NCBI GenBank assembly: GCA_013112635.1
Contig: JABFGF010000011.1
Location: 36,091 to 100,090 of the forward strand
Length of the DNA stretch: 64,000 bases
Reading direction: 5' to 3'
From: Calditrichota bacterium
Lineage (GTDB): Bacteria > Calditrichota > Calditrichia > Calditrichales > J004
The notes below the pieces were generated by a model that did no database searches, was not told where the DNA came from, and saw only the letters and a list, made by a program, of their open reading frames with translations. Below, one piece after another: positions 10,167 to 18,677 of the stretch (the stretch's first letter is position 1; every line of letters begins with the position of its first letter). Position numbers and translations under genes: made by a program.

Positions 10167-10584
10167 AAGGTATGAAGGAGATATGACATAATTTGTATTC
10201 GCCTAACCACCACTTAAAAGAAGAATTAACAGAAAAGTGGATAATTATTGACCATGATTTTAAAATGATCGAATTTTCACCATGAAGAACAATTTCACTT
10301 ACACTTTTTGATTGTGCATCTTCTTCTTTCTTTTTCCTAAATGAAAAAGAAACAAAAAATCAGCGCCTTTATGAATTCTGCCTAAATATTTTTCCATAAT
10401 TTCTGAAAAACAAAAACTCGTCCTCCAGTGACGGACTCAAACAGTTTGTTTTTCTTTCAAAATTATTCCAAATTATTTTAAACGGCATATTTCATGAGGG
10501 CGAAAAATAATCAAGGTAAGCGAAGAAATATATTTTTAATATTTTGCTTTGTATATATTACACTCACCTACTCAAAGGCCGGCA
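10167..10584. other. Non-coding stretch with two strong inverted repeats
   Basis: No open frame here has a credible start, ribosome binding site or codon pattern. Two hairpins stand out: a perfect 10-bp stem with a six-base loop (10327-10336 with 10343-10352), and a 10-bp outer stem (10405-10414 with 10445-10454) enclosing an inner CGTC/GACG stem (10419-10422 with 10430-10433). Neither is followed by a T-run on the plus strand. The stretch also holds the permease promoter, which I could not place with confidence. Confidence 0.5.
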
Positions 10585-12066
10585 ATGAAAAAAGAGAAGA
10601 TGAATCTGAAAAATATAAAGTACACACAGGGAACTGAAAATTATTTTAAACAACGCATATTAAAACGATATGCGGGTGTCTGGTCATTATGGGCGCTTGG
10701 TGTGGGCGCAGTTATTTCCGGTGACTTTTTTGGCTGGAATTTTGGATTGGCGTCTGGTGGTTTTGGCGGACTTTTTATTGCCACAGTTATCATTGCCATT
10801 ATGTATATAGGAATGTGTTATTCCATTGCCGAAATGTCTCCGGCACTGCCACACACGGGTGGCGCTTATTCATTTTCACGGACAGCAATGGGCCCGATGG
10901 GCGGATTTATAACCGGGCTTGCAGAAAATATGGAATATGTCTTAACGCCCGCTGTAATCGTTGTTGGCATCGGCGGATATATGGGCACAGTTTTTAATGA
11001 TCTTTTTGGTATTAATATCTCTGCGCCGCTTTGGTGGCTGCTGGCCTATTTTATTTTTGTAGGATTAAATATTATTGGCGTAGAGCTGACCTTTCGTTTT
11101 ACAGTTTTTATTACGTTTTTGGCACTTGGTATTTTGTTGGTTTTCTGGATTGGCGCGTTGCCTCATTTTTCATGGGAACATGCACTTAATATTAAACCCG
11201 ATCCTGGGCAAACAACCTGGCTGCCCAAAGGATGGGGCGGAATTGCCAAGGCGCTGCCCTTCGCCATTTGGTTTTACCTGGCAATTGAACAACTTCCTCT
11301 TGCCGCGGAAGAATCTCATGATCCTAAAAAAGATATGCCCAAAGGTTTATTGTGGGGAATTCTGACTTTAATTATTGCATCATTCTTAACACTTTTTTTA
11401 AATGCAGGAATTGCGCCGGGAAGTGCTGAAGTTGGAACCTCGGCTGAGCCGCTTTTTTTAGCATTTAAAACTATTTTTGGTGATGGCATTGGTTCATCAT
11501 TACTGGCGCTTGTGGCAGTGGCCGGATTGATTGCCAGCTTTCATACAATTATTTATGCTTATGGCAGAAATATATTTTCCTTAAGCCGCGCGGGGTATTT
11601 TCCAAAATGGCTATCGATTACGCACTCAAAACGTAATACGCCGTACATTGCTTTAATTGTTGGCGCGATAATTGGTTATGTGGTTGCCCTGATAATCGAA
11701 TTTGGGGAAACATTTTTTGGCAGTGTTCCGGTTGGGGCTGTTCTTTTAAATATGGCTGTTTTCGGTGCCGTAATTGCCTACATAATGCAGATGGCGGCAT
11801 TTGTTTTACTAAGAAAAAATCACTCCGATATTGAACGGCCTTATCTCAGTCCATTGGGAAATGCAGGCGCTATAATTGCCGGTTTGATTGCCGCTGTAAC
11901 TCTTGTCTTTTTATTTTTAAATCCGGATTATGTAGTTGGCGTGTATGGTTGCGCCATCTGGTTTTTGGGAGGAATTCTCTACTTCTGGATTTATGCCCGC
12001 CACTCTATGATTTTATCACCGGAGGAAGAGTTTGCTTTAAAAAGCCAGGAAAAAGTTAAAGGATAA
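10585..12066 (+). CDS. eat: APC-superfamily permease, ethanolamine permease type
   Basis: This protein of about 493 residues has twelve predicted membrane helices and belongs to the amino acid-polyamine-organocation superfamily. The N-terminal third closely follows the ethanolamine permease (Eat) subfamily: GVGAVISGDFFGWNFGLASG, LPHTGGAYSFSRTAMGP and GLAENMEYVLTPAVIVVGIG. It should therefore import ethanolamine or a small amino acid by cation symport across the inner membrane. I place the start at 10585 because the ATG is preceded by 'aaagg' seven bases upstream; an earlier in-frame ATG at 10549 lacks a site. No ethanolamine ammonia-lyase genes are in the window, though PduS/PduT-type microcompartment proteins occur 14 kb away. 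The substrate is inferred from similarity. Confidence 0.82.
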   Translation: MKKEKMNLKNIKYTQGTENYFKQRILKRYAGVWSLWALGVGAVISGDFFGWNFGLASGGFGGLFIATVIIAIMYIGMCYSIAEMSPALPHTGGAYSFSRTAMGPMGGFITGLAENMEYVLTPAVIVVGIGGYMGTVFNDLFGINISAPLWWLLAYFIFVGLNIIGVELTFRFTVFITFLALGILLVFWIGALPHFSWEHALNIKPDPGQTTWLPKGWGGIAKALPFAIWFYLAIEQLPLAAEESHDPKKDMPKGLLWGILTLIIASFLTLFLNAGIAPGSAEVGTSAEPLFLAFKTIFGDGIGSSLLALVAVAGLIASFHTIIYAYGRNIFSLSRAGYFPKWLSITHSKRNTPYIALIVGAIIGYVVALIIEFGETFFGSVPVGAVLLNMAVFGAVIAYIMQMAAFVLLRKNHSDIERPYLSPLGNAGAIIAGLIAAVTLVFLFLNPDYVVGVYGCAIWFLGGILYFWIYARHSMILSPEEEFALKSQEKVKG

Positions 12067-12195
12067 ATTTGTCTACCAAAAGGATTTGATTATTTACCAT
12101 TGGTTATAAAGGGTTTGAGCTTGAAAATTCTGGTTTATGAAATCAACATCTTGCAAAAATTCCTTTAATATTTTAATTGTGGCAATTAAACCGAA

Positions 12196-13053
12196 TTACA
12201 ACCAACCTGAGTCCTTTGAGATTAATAGCTCATGTTTTTTTATTAAATGCGTAGTTTGCATTAAAACCTTTTCATAAAATAAATCATACTTCTTAGCGTA
12301 TGACAATATTTCTTCAGAAAAGTCATAGGTAATTAAAAAATCACCTTTTAGTTTCTTAGAAACTTTAAAAAGTTTTTCATGATCTATTTGAAAATGTTGA
12401 TATAGTCTTTTCCCGGCCTTTGTATATGGCGGATCAAAAAAGAATATTGCTTTATCATTCGAAAGAAAATTCTTAGTGAATTCAAAAGCATCGTCTTTTA
12501 CAATGCTTATTCTATCAGCAACTTTACAGATTTTTTTTATTCTATGATTTAGCGTTTGAGGATACCATCTTGAACTAAGGCCCTTACCATTTTCTCCATT
12601 TTTAATACGACCAGCTCCAATGGCCATTATTCCACCATGACTAATTCTATTGTTAAGTAATAATGCAAAAGCTTTTTCTTTTGCATCCATCTTTTTCTTA
12701 TTTAAGGTGTCATTAATGTTCTTTTCTGTAAAATCAAAATCTAGTACTTGATCTGCAAGCCAATCACCATAACCATTTATTAAAGCATCCCAAAAAGAGA
12801 AAATGTTATCATCAAGATCAACTAAAATTACATGATCAACCCAACCTTCAATCGCTGCTGCTAAACCTACACTTGCTCCACCTGCAAATGGTTCAATTAA
12901 AAACTTCTCTTTTTTATCATGTAACCATTGTTTTGCAAATGGATAGAGCCATGTTTTTCCACCTGGATATCTTAATGGACTGTATTGAGGTACCGAAGCA
13001 ACATTAGGTGCTTTGTGGACAATTTCCTTTTCAAATAAATGTAATTGTCTCAT
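12196..13053 (-). CDS. D12-class adenine-N6 DNA methyltransferase (modification subunit)
   Basis: This 285-residue protein is of the Dam/D12 class. The SAM-binding motif I region is near residues 24-36 (PLRYPGGKTWL), followed by FAGGASVGLA. The catalytic motif IV is FFFDPPYTKAGKRLYQHF near residue 205. It should transfer a methyl group from S-adenosylmethionine to adenine N6 in a short recognition sequence. It lies four bases downstream of a NotI-family endonuclease gene on the same strand, and a modification enzyme next to a cognate restriction enzyme is the expected layout. Characterised NotI-family systems need not use an adenine methylase, so the target base should be treated as inferred from the D12 fold. 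No rearrangement or truncation is seen. Confidence 0.92.
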   Translation of the reverse strand: MRQLHLFEKEIVHKAPNVASVPQYSPLRYPGGKTWLYPFAKQWLHDKKEKFLIEPFAGGASVGLAAAIEGWVDHVILVDLDDNIFSFWDALINGYGDWLADQVLDFDFTEKNINDTLNKKKMDAKEKAFALLLNNRISHGGIMAIGAGRIKNGENGKGLSSRWYPQTLNHRIKKICKVADRISIVKDDAFEFTKNFLSNDKAIFFFDPPYTKAGKRLYQHFQIDHEKLFKVSKKLKGDFLITYDFSEEILSYAKKYDLFYEKVLMQTTHLIKKHELLISKDSGWL

Positions 13054-13057
13054 GTTT

Positions 13058-13951
13058 TTATTCCGAAATGATATCTATCAATGTAGGGGCATCAGGCGAA
13101 TTTATGTCAAGTTGATTATCAAGTTTTGATTGTAGCTCTTGAACAAAACTTTCGATTTTACCAGCATTCGGCGTTAATATTTTATTCAGGGCAGGATGAA
13201 ATTCAGTATAAACAATATCATCAAGTACGAGTTTTAATTTATCAGAATTCTTATTGGATTTTAAATCATAAATAAACCATGCAAAATCTGCATTTTCAGG
13301 ATTTTTGACAATTGGTAATTTAGGCAAAGTTTCAAAGAATCCCTTTTGAAGGACTACGCATTGCTTCTTGTTCCAGCTTTTGAAGATTCCACCTTTGTAA
13401 ACAAGTTGGGGAACTAATCTTTTCCTTGAAGAAGATAAAAAATCTGGTCGTGGAAAAAATTTATTCTTTGACCAATCAAAGACCGTCCTATTTGTTCTAT
13501 CTTCCATATAGTAGTTAAAAGGATTTGTGATATTACCTGAGATATAAACTGCCTGTACTTCTAAAGAACCAAAATCTGTCAAATTACCATTTTCATCATA
13601 AGAAACTAAAACATAGTCTATATTTCCTGCGGTTTTATCATTGGCATCGACGAGTTTGATTTCTCTTAAAGTTGTCCACATACCTTTTTCTACAATATTC
13701 TTGTTAAAAATAAATTTTGCAGCTTGTTCGGTTATAAGCCATTCTTCAGTGAATCTAATTGGACAAGTAACAATCGTATTTTTTTCGTAAAAGATGCTAC
13801 AAACTCCCAAAGGTTTTGTAGCGCTATTCTTTGTACATGACGGCACTCTATTGTGAAAAGGACATAATTTGTTTTTTCGATATCGTTCAGCTTCTTTGCT
13901 TAAATTATTGATCGGAAAACCGAATACTTCTGCCAAAGGCTGTTTCTTCAC
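13058..13951 (-). CDS. NotI-family type II restriction endonuclease
   Basis: This 297-residue protein matches the NotI restriction endonuclease family. The family's metal-binding cysteine set is present, C30 (LCPFHN), C39 (SCTKN), C51 (VCSIF) and C63 (TCPIRF), which in NotI binds iron. The PD-(D/E)XK-type active site is visible as D112 (GNIDYVL) and the E131-V-Q133 triplet in SLEVQAVY. The N-terminal AEVFGFPINN motif is also characteristic. It should cut double-stranded DNA at a site protected by the neighbouring D12 methyltransferase, whose gene begins four bases downstream. It is shorter than NotI itself (383 residues). The recognition sequence cannot be predicted. The gene is the first of the two-gene operon; its start is preceded by 'gaggaatttttgtg'. 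Confidence 0.87.
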   Translation of the reverse strand: MKKQPLAEVFGFPINNLSKEAERYRKNKLCPFHNRVPSCTKNSATKPLGVCSIFYEKNTIVTCPIRFTEEWLITEQAAKFIFNKNIVEKGMWTTLREIKLVDANDKTAGNIDYVLVSYDENGNLTDFGSLEVQAVYISGNITNPFNYYMEDRTNRTVFDWSKNKFFPRPDFLSSSRKRLVPQLVYKGGIFKSWNKKQCVVLQKGFFETLPKLPIVKNPENADFAWFIYDLKSNKNSDKLKLVLDDIVYTEFHPALNKILTPNAGKIESFVQELQSKLDNQLDINSPDAPTLIDIISE

Positions 13952-14194
13952 AAAAATTCCTCATTTGTGTCTTAATAACTGTGAATTGAATCAATATAAA
14001 AAAATCGGGTTTAATAGAAAAGATACAATCTGTCAATAGTGCAAATTAAAAAAGACTATCTGCACCATCTACAATGAGTTTTTATATTGATAAAATTTTT
14101 ATAACAGTCTAATGGCTCATTTATCGTATTTGGATGATAATGAGAAGTGATCATACTTGGCTCTATAACCAAACAATTATTATATCAAACACCT

Positions 14195-14353
14195 CTAATT
14201 TCTCCTGTATTCTATTCCCTACTTATTCATCCTGTTTCTTAGCATGCTGGCATTAATGCCCAATAACTCATCCGCACCGCCCTCTCCATGAATTTTCCCA
14301 CCGGTTTTGTATAACACTTTTTTATATGCCGGGCCGTCACTTTATCAAGATTG
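14195..14353 (-). pseudogene. Decayed duplicate of the sigma-54 activator's C-terminal Fis-type HTH
   Basis: About 159 bases match, at high identity and in the same orientation, the 3' end of the intact sigma-54 activator gene (15777-15935). Relative to that gene the fragment lacks one G in the run just after the HIKK codons, which shifts the frame, and has a stop codon where the intact gene encodes Leu in the MNKLGIEY segment. Nothing resembling the GAF or AAA+ parts is present. The bases between it and the restriction gene (13952-14194) hold nothing I recognise. The fragment and the intact copy flank the fic gene. Confidence 0.85.
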
Positions 14354-14413
14354 ATAATAAATTCAACCTGCTCATAAAAGGTTTCCTCATCCAAACCATT
14401 TATTTAAATAGAA

Positions 14414-15508
14414 TTATTTTTCTGTAATTGATAACAGTTTTTCAAATTTCATTACAGCCGGGCTTCGCCCTTTTGCCTTTTTTATAATAGTTAAAATCCC
14501 CGCTTCTGTTAAAAGCTTCAAAATAGGTGTTAAGGTTTGTTTTGCTATTTTAGTGCGCGTTTGTATATCCGATGAGCTGAACATAGGTTTATGAAATAAT
14601 GCATCTGTAATTTCAATATTATACTGGGTTCTTGCTATTTCGCGGATGCGCTTTGTAGTTGTTTTATACAAATCCAGTGTGTGTTCAATACGCTCTCCGT
14701 TTCTTTTGCCCTGTTGCTTTATTGCCTTCAAATAAAATTCAATCCAACTGTTCCAATCACCCTGGCTTGAGATATTTTTCAAATGTAAATAGTATTCACT
14801 TCGGTTATTTTCCAAATATTCACTTAAATAGAACATAGGACGCTTTAAGCGTTTTTTAAAAAACAGAAACAATGGAATAAGCAGTCTGCCAATTCTGCCA
14901 TTACCGTCTAGAAACGGATGGATGATCTCAAACTGGGCGTGGATTATGGCCGACTGCACAAGAACATCTCCATCATCGGACTTTATATACTTCTCCAAGT
15001 CATTTAAACAAACCTGTAGTTGATGCGGTTCGGGTGGAATATAAGTTGCCTGTTCTATTGGCAAGCCTGGCCTGCCTATCCAGTTTTGTCTGTCCCGGAA
15101 TTTTCCCGGTTCACTTTTAGAACCGCGCACGCCGCTCATAAGCTCTTTGTGCATCTGGCGGATTAAGAACAGGTTTAAAGGCCTGCCGGCCATTTCTTTT
15201 TCCGCATGGATTAGCATGGATCTATAATTTGCAATCTCCTGAATATCCAGTTTTTTACTTTCTTCATTAATACGTATCCCGGCTTCGTGGTGCAAAACTT
15301 CATCCATGGTAGCCTGGGTTCCTTCTATTTTGGAAGATAAAACAGCTTCGTTGGTTGTTAAAGGCGAGAGTAATATTTCCGGGTTAACCACCGCTTGAAG
15401 CAAACCATCGTATCTGGCTAACGCAGCATTGGCTTCTCCGGCAATGCGGATCAGTCTTTTAAAATTAAGGTTTTCCGGGGGTAACATTTCTGGGATAAAA
15501 GGTTTCAT
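14414..15508 (-). CDS. Fic-domain protein (probable AMP-transferase) with N-terminal inhibitory helix and C-terminal winged helix
   Basis: This 364-residue Fic protein carries the catalytic motif HPFLDGNGRIGR, with His197 as the expected catalytic base. Fic enzymes usually transfer AMP from ATP to hydroxyl side chains of target proteins. The self-inhibitory alpha-helix motif (S/T)xxxE(G/N) is present near the N-terminus as SSKIEG (residues 58-63), so this is an N-terminally self-inhibited (class II) Fic. A N-terminal Fic_N-type region (about 5-90) and a C-terminal segment (about 290-360) resembling a winged helix complete it. Upstream of the start lie five copies of a 'TTTGTGTCC'-like motif, a probable operator for the winged helix. 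It sits between two copies of the same HTH segment, suggesting insertion. The target protein is unknown. Confidence 0.9.
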   Translation of the reverse strand: MKPFIPEMLPPENLNFKRLIRIAGEANAALARYDGLLQAVVNPEILLSPLTTNEAVLSSKIEGTQATMDEVLHHEAGIRINEESKKLDIQEIANYRSMLIHAEKEMAGRPLNLFLIRQMHKELMSGVRGSKSEPGKFRDRQNWIGRPGLPIEQATYIPPEPHQLQVCLNDLEKYIKSDDGDVLVQSAIIHAQFEIIHPFLDGNGRIGRLLIPLFLFFKKRLKRPMFYLSEYLENNRSEYYLHLKNISSQGDWNSWIEFYLKAIKQQGKRNGERIEHTLDLYKTTTKRIREIARTQYNIEITDALFHKPMFSSSDIQTRTKIAKQTLTPILKLLTEAGILTIIKKAKGRSPAVMKFEKLLSITEK

Positions 15509-15520
15509 GGCGGCCCTTCT

Positions 15521-15617
15521 TTTGTGTCCGGTGAAATATACATAAATATATTTGTGTCCGGCAAATTAAATATCACGGGACGCAAAACTTTCTGTGTCCA
15601 CCACATAGGACGCAAAT
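15521..15617. promoter_or_regulatory. Cluster of five TTTG(T/C)GTCC motifs upstream of fic
   Basis: Two identical direct copies (15521-15531 and 15551-15561) are spaced exactly 30 bases apart, about three helical turns. Three more follow: an inverted copy at 15577-15586, a direct copy at 15591-15600 and an inverted copy at 15607-15617. The last two form an inverted repeat. They sit 12 to 109 bases before the fic start, which is where an autoregulatory operator would be. That the Fic C-terminal winged helix binds them is inferred. Confidence 0.55.
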
Positions 15618-15639
15618 TCTACTTATTCTTTTCACATTT

Positions 15640-15765
15640 TTAGCTTTGGAGATATGCTTCCAGTCCAACGGACGCACCTGCCCGGTACACTTCCTTGCGC
15701 TCATCGCCAGTTAAATCCAGAGCAGATTCATTAAAAAGTCGTTTATCTGTTTGGTTTGAATTGTT
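15640..15765 (-). pseudogene. Start-less 41-codon coding remnant
   Basis: A frame open from just after a TGA to a TAA encodes 41 residues with protein-like composition (it includes RLFNESALDL and ERKEVYRAGASVGLEAYL). There is no start codon and no ribosome binding site. It lies between the stop of the sigma-54 activator and the fic promoter motifs. I take it for the tail of a lost gene, in keeping with the HTH fragment on the other side of fic. The family is not recognised. Confidence 0.35.
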
Positions 15766-15775
15766 TCATGTCACC

Positions 15776-17299
15776 TTAATTTTTCCTGTACTCAATCCCC
15801 AGCTTATTCATCCGGTTTCTAAGTGTGCTGGCATTAATGCCCAATAAATCAGCTGCACCGCCCTCTCCATGAATTTTCCCATCGGTTTTGGATAACACCT
15901 TTTTTATATGCCGGGCCGTCACTTCATCAAGATTATAAGATTCGGGAATCGAATTTTTTATTTCATCGCTATCTTTGTTTATTGGCAAATTCATGTGCTT
16001 AAAGGTTAACGGTCCTTTGGGGTTAAGGATAAGCGCGCGTTCAATAACATTCTGCAGTTCGCGTACATTTCCCGGCCAATGATAATCCATCAGCAAATCA
16101 ATAGCACCGGGTAAAACCGTAGGTACGGCTGCCAATTTTAACTCACGTGATTTTAAACTTATAAAGTGATGCAGCAAAGCAGGAATATCTGCCCGCCTTT
16201 CTCTCAGTGGTGGAATCCAAACCGGAAAGACATTTATCCTGAACCACAAATCTTCGCGGAACTGATGGGCCTGTACCATTTTTTCCAGATTGCGGTTGGT
16301 AGCGGCAATTATGCGGATATCCAGTGGAATTGTTTTAACCCCGCCAACCCGTTCAATTTCTTTAGATTGTAAAACTTTTAATAAACGCACCTGAGCCTGA
16401 AGCGGCAATTCGCCAATTTCATCCAAAAAAATTGTACCCTTATTGGCCCGTTCAAAGCGCCCGCGTTTTTGAGCCAACGCCCCGGTAAATGCGCCTTTTT
16501 CGTGACCAAAAAGTTCACTGTCAATCAACGTATCCGGAATGGCGCCACAGTTTACACTTACAAAAGGCCCGTTGCTGCGCGATGATGAATAATGGATTGC
16601 ATTGGCAATTACATCTTTGCCAACACCGGTTTCCCCTAACAAAAGAACCGGGCTATCCAGCAGCGCAACCTGGCTGATCTTGTGCATAATATCTTTCAGG
16701 CCAAAGTTTGCTCCCACAATTTCATCACCATAAAAACGGCGTAGTTCGTTAAGCAGATAGCGGTTATCATCAGCCAGCAAATCTTTTAGTTGATGTACTT
16801 CAAGATGTTTAAGCGCATTGGACAATGCAATTGTAAGGGGCTCTTTGAGCGAATGGACGAACTCCACATCTGCCTCAACAAACTTTTTGTCACCAACAGA
16901 TTGAAGTATTAATAAGCCAGGCAATTCGGAGTGATATCTTAAGGCAAGAATAATTATTGAAGATCCGTCCTTGCCATGGTACTTCATCATTTCCCTGCTT
17001 ACGGGGAATTTATGCGGATTAGTTATAAGAAAGGTATCTTTATCAGCGGGGATATTTCTGTTTAACTCAATTGCTTCTTTAGAGAGATGTGTGACCTGGT
17101 CTAATTTCTTGCAACTTTGTTCATCCGCGTAGGCAATTGTTCTGATGGATTGCAGGCCTTCTTCATAATACTGGAGATACAATCTTGAGACAGGTATAAA
17201 ATCTTTAAGATAAAGAATCAGGGAATGCATGGATTTTTCAATCTCCAAATTTCCACAAATTCTCAAAGTGGCTTCACGAAAAAATTCATTCTCATCCAT
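15776..17299 (-). CDS. Sigma-54-dependent transcriptional activator (GAF-AAA+-Fis HTH)
   Basis: This 507-residue enhancer-binding protein has a GAF-type sensor domain at about 5-170, a sigma-54 interaction AAA+ domain at about 190-420 and a Fis-type helix-turn-helix at about 455-505. In the AAA+ domain the Walker A motif is GETGVGKD, the sigma-54 contact loop is GAFTGA and the Walker B region is GTIFLDEIGELP. It therefore uses ATP hydrolysis to open promoters bound by sigma-54 RNA polymerase. No receiver domain is present, so control is probably by a ligand at the GAF domain. It is divergent from the 17500-23550 gene run, and the 200-base gap between them contains a sigma-54 promoter match and inverted repeats, so it most likely activates that operon. 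Confidence 0.93.
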   Translation of the reverse strand: MDENEFFREATLRICGNLEIEKSMHSLILYLKDFIPVSRLYLQYYEEGLQSIRTIAYADEQSCKKLDQVTHLSKEAIELNRNIPADKDTFLITNPHKFPVSREMMKYHGKDGSSIIILALRYHSELPGLLILQSVGDKKFVEADVEFVHSLKEPLTIALSNALKHLEVHQLKDLLADDNRYLLNELRRFYGDEIVGANFGLKDIMHKISQVALLDSPVLLLGETGVGKDVIANAIHYSSSRSNGPFVSVNCGAIPDTLIDSELFGHEKGAFTGALAQKRGRFERANKGTIFLDEIGELPLQAQVRLLKVLQSKEIERVGGVKTIPLDIRIIAATNRNLEKMVQAHQFREDLWFRINVFPVWIPPLRERRADIPALLHHFISLKSRELKLAAVPTVLPGAIDLLMDYHWPGNVRELQNVIERALILNPKGPLTFKHMNLPINKDSDEIKNSIPESYNLDEVTARHIKKVLSKTDGKIHGEGGAADLLGINASTLRNRMNKLGIEYRKN

Positions 17300-17357
17300 A
17301 TAATGCCCCTTTTTTTGCAGGTTCTATATTTGGCAAATTTACACACGATTACCGCAT

Positions 17358-17403
17358 ATGGCAACAGGAATTGCCTTATTTGACAACCCAGTGTTCCTGC
17401 CAT
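17358..17403. promoter_or_regulatory. Inverted repeat, candidate enhancer site for the sigma-54 activator
   Basis: ATGGCAACAGGAA (17358-17370) is mirrored by TTCCTGCCAT (17394-17403), and the left arm contains a smaller GGCA/TGCC palindrome. The site lies 36-80 bases upstream of the sigma-54 promoter match and close to the activator's own start, as expected for an upstream activating sequence. Binding is inferred from position and symmetry. Confidence 0.45.
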
Positions 17404-17438
17404 TTCATAACCTTATGTTTTTATTTGAGATATGACTC

Positions 17439-17454
17439 TGGCACGGCATTAGTA
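17439..17454 (+). promoter_or_regulatory. Candidate sigma-54 (-24/-12) promoter
   Basis: TGGCACGGCATTAGTA aligns with the sigma-54 consensus TGGCACG-N4-TTGCW. The -24 element is perfect (TGGCACG) and the spacing is correct; the -12 element is weaker (TAGTA rather than TTGCA). It is 46 bases before the first gene of the plus-strand run and opposite a sigma-54 activator gene. Confidence 0.6.
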
Positions 17455-17499
17455 TTATAAATATTCAATTTGTAAAAATTGTAGTAATAAGGATTTGAA

Positions 17500-17778
17500 A
17501 TGAACTGGTTGGAAATTATTGAACTGCGATCCACACACAGCAATAAATCATTTGTAAAGTTGCAGCTAAATGAAATGGTAAAGGAAGTAAACAAAAAGTC
17601 CCGAACAAAAATCATAATGATGTATAACCGCCTTGCTGTAGATGGCGATTTTCAGATTCACTTGCTGCACAAATCAAAAGAAGCTGATATTAACGGCAGT
17701 CCATTAGGGGCTCAACTGGTATCTACCTTAAAAGAATATGGATTGATTAATCATAGTGTATGGATTCAACGATCTTAA
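17500..17778 (+). CDS. Hypothetical 92-residue protein, first gene of the putative sigma-54 operon
   Basis: This is a small soluble protein beginning MNWLEIIELRS, with an ATG seven bases after 'aagg'. The N-terminal 45 residues are alternately hydrophobic and charged, which suggests a small alpha/beta fold. I do not recognise a family. It is the first reading frame after the sigma-54 promoter match and is followed by the SDR gene after 22 bases, so it is likely regulated with that operon. The codon pattern resembles the neighbours. Confidence 0.65.
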   Translation: MNWLEIIELRSTHSNKSFVKLQLNEMVKEVNKKSRTKIIMMYNRLAVDGDFQIHLLHKSKEADINGSPLGAQLVSTLKEYGLINHSVWIQRS

Positions 17779-17800
17779 GACGAAAAAGAGGTTTGGAAAA

Positions 17801-18649
17801 ATGAATTCTAAAAAAAGTATATTGATAACCGGGGCATCAACTGGAATAGGTAAAACCTGTGCTCTTCATTTAGATGAACTGGGATTTAAAGTATACGCAG
17901 GTGTTCGCAAACAGGCAGATGCAGATAATTTAAAAAATGAAGCTTCCGGCAACCTGGAAGCAGTAATTCTTGATGTGACAAATTCACAATCGATAAAGGA
18001 CACAGCCAATTATATCTGGGAAGAAACAGGTGGGAATTTATATGGCCTGGTAAATAATGCAGGTATCGGACGCGGAGGCGCTTTGGAAGTTACACCTATG
18101 GAAGAGATCAGAAAACTAATGGATGTAAATTTATTTGGCCTTTTGGAAGTAACACAGTCCTTTATCCCAATGTTACGCAAAAGTATGGGAAGAATAATCA
18201 ACATCGGTTCAACATCAAGCTATTTGGCTGTTCCTGGAGCAGCTGCATATTCAGCATCTAAATTTGCCGTAAAAGCAGTTACAGACTCACTGAGGCTTGA
18301 ACTGATCCCATTTGGTATAAAAGTGATATTAGTATCACCCGGTGCTGTTGAAAGCGCTATTTGGGAAAAAGGCACAAAGTATAAAGAAGAAATGCGTAAA
18401 TCGGTTAACCCCGAAATCGCTGATCTTTATGCTCCCTTGCGCAAATTTGGCGACAGGTTAAATGAAAAAGTAAAAAAAATCCCAGCAATGGAAGTAGCAA
18501 AAGTTGTGCATGATGCTTTTAATAACCAAAAGCCCAAACCCTATTACATTGTTGGCAGCGATGCCAAAGGCGCGGCTAAAGCAGCAAAGTTACCTAAACG
18601 AATTCTTGATTGGATTCTTTTAAAACGTATTGAAAAACTTGGGAAATGA
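17801..18649 (+). CDS. Short-chain dehydrogenase/reductase (classical SDR)
   Basis: This 282-residue oxidoreductase has the classical SDR signature: the nucleotide-binding TGASTGIGK near residue 10, NNAGIG near residue 86, an active-site Ser in NIGSTSSYLA, and YSASK (catalytic Tyr and Lys) near residue 148. It should reduce a carbonyl or oxidise an alcohol with NAD(P)H. I start it at 17801, where ATG follows 'agaggtttgg'; an upstream in-frame ATG at 17756 lies inside the preceding gene. It is the second gene of the plus-strand run. The substrate is unknown. The C-terminus is longer than in minimal SDRs and resembles the 17-beta-hydroxysteroid/retinol dehydrogenase-like subgroup. Confidence 0.92.
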   Translation: MNSKKSILITGASTGIGKTCALHLDELGFKVYAGVRKQADADNLKNEASGNLEAVILDVTNSQSIKDTANYIWEETGGNLYGLVNNAGIGRGGALEVTPMEEIRKLMDVNLFGLLEVTQSFIPMLRKSMGRIINIGSTSSYLAVPGAAAYSASKFAVKAVTDSLRLELIPFGIKVILVSPGAVESAIWEKGTKYKEEMRKSVNPEIADLYAPLRKFGDRLNEKVKKIPAMEVAKVVHDAFNNQKPKPYYIVGSDAKGAAKAAKLPKRILDWILLKRIEKLGK

Positions 18650-18677
18650 TTAAATAAACAAACGGAAGGTGAATATC

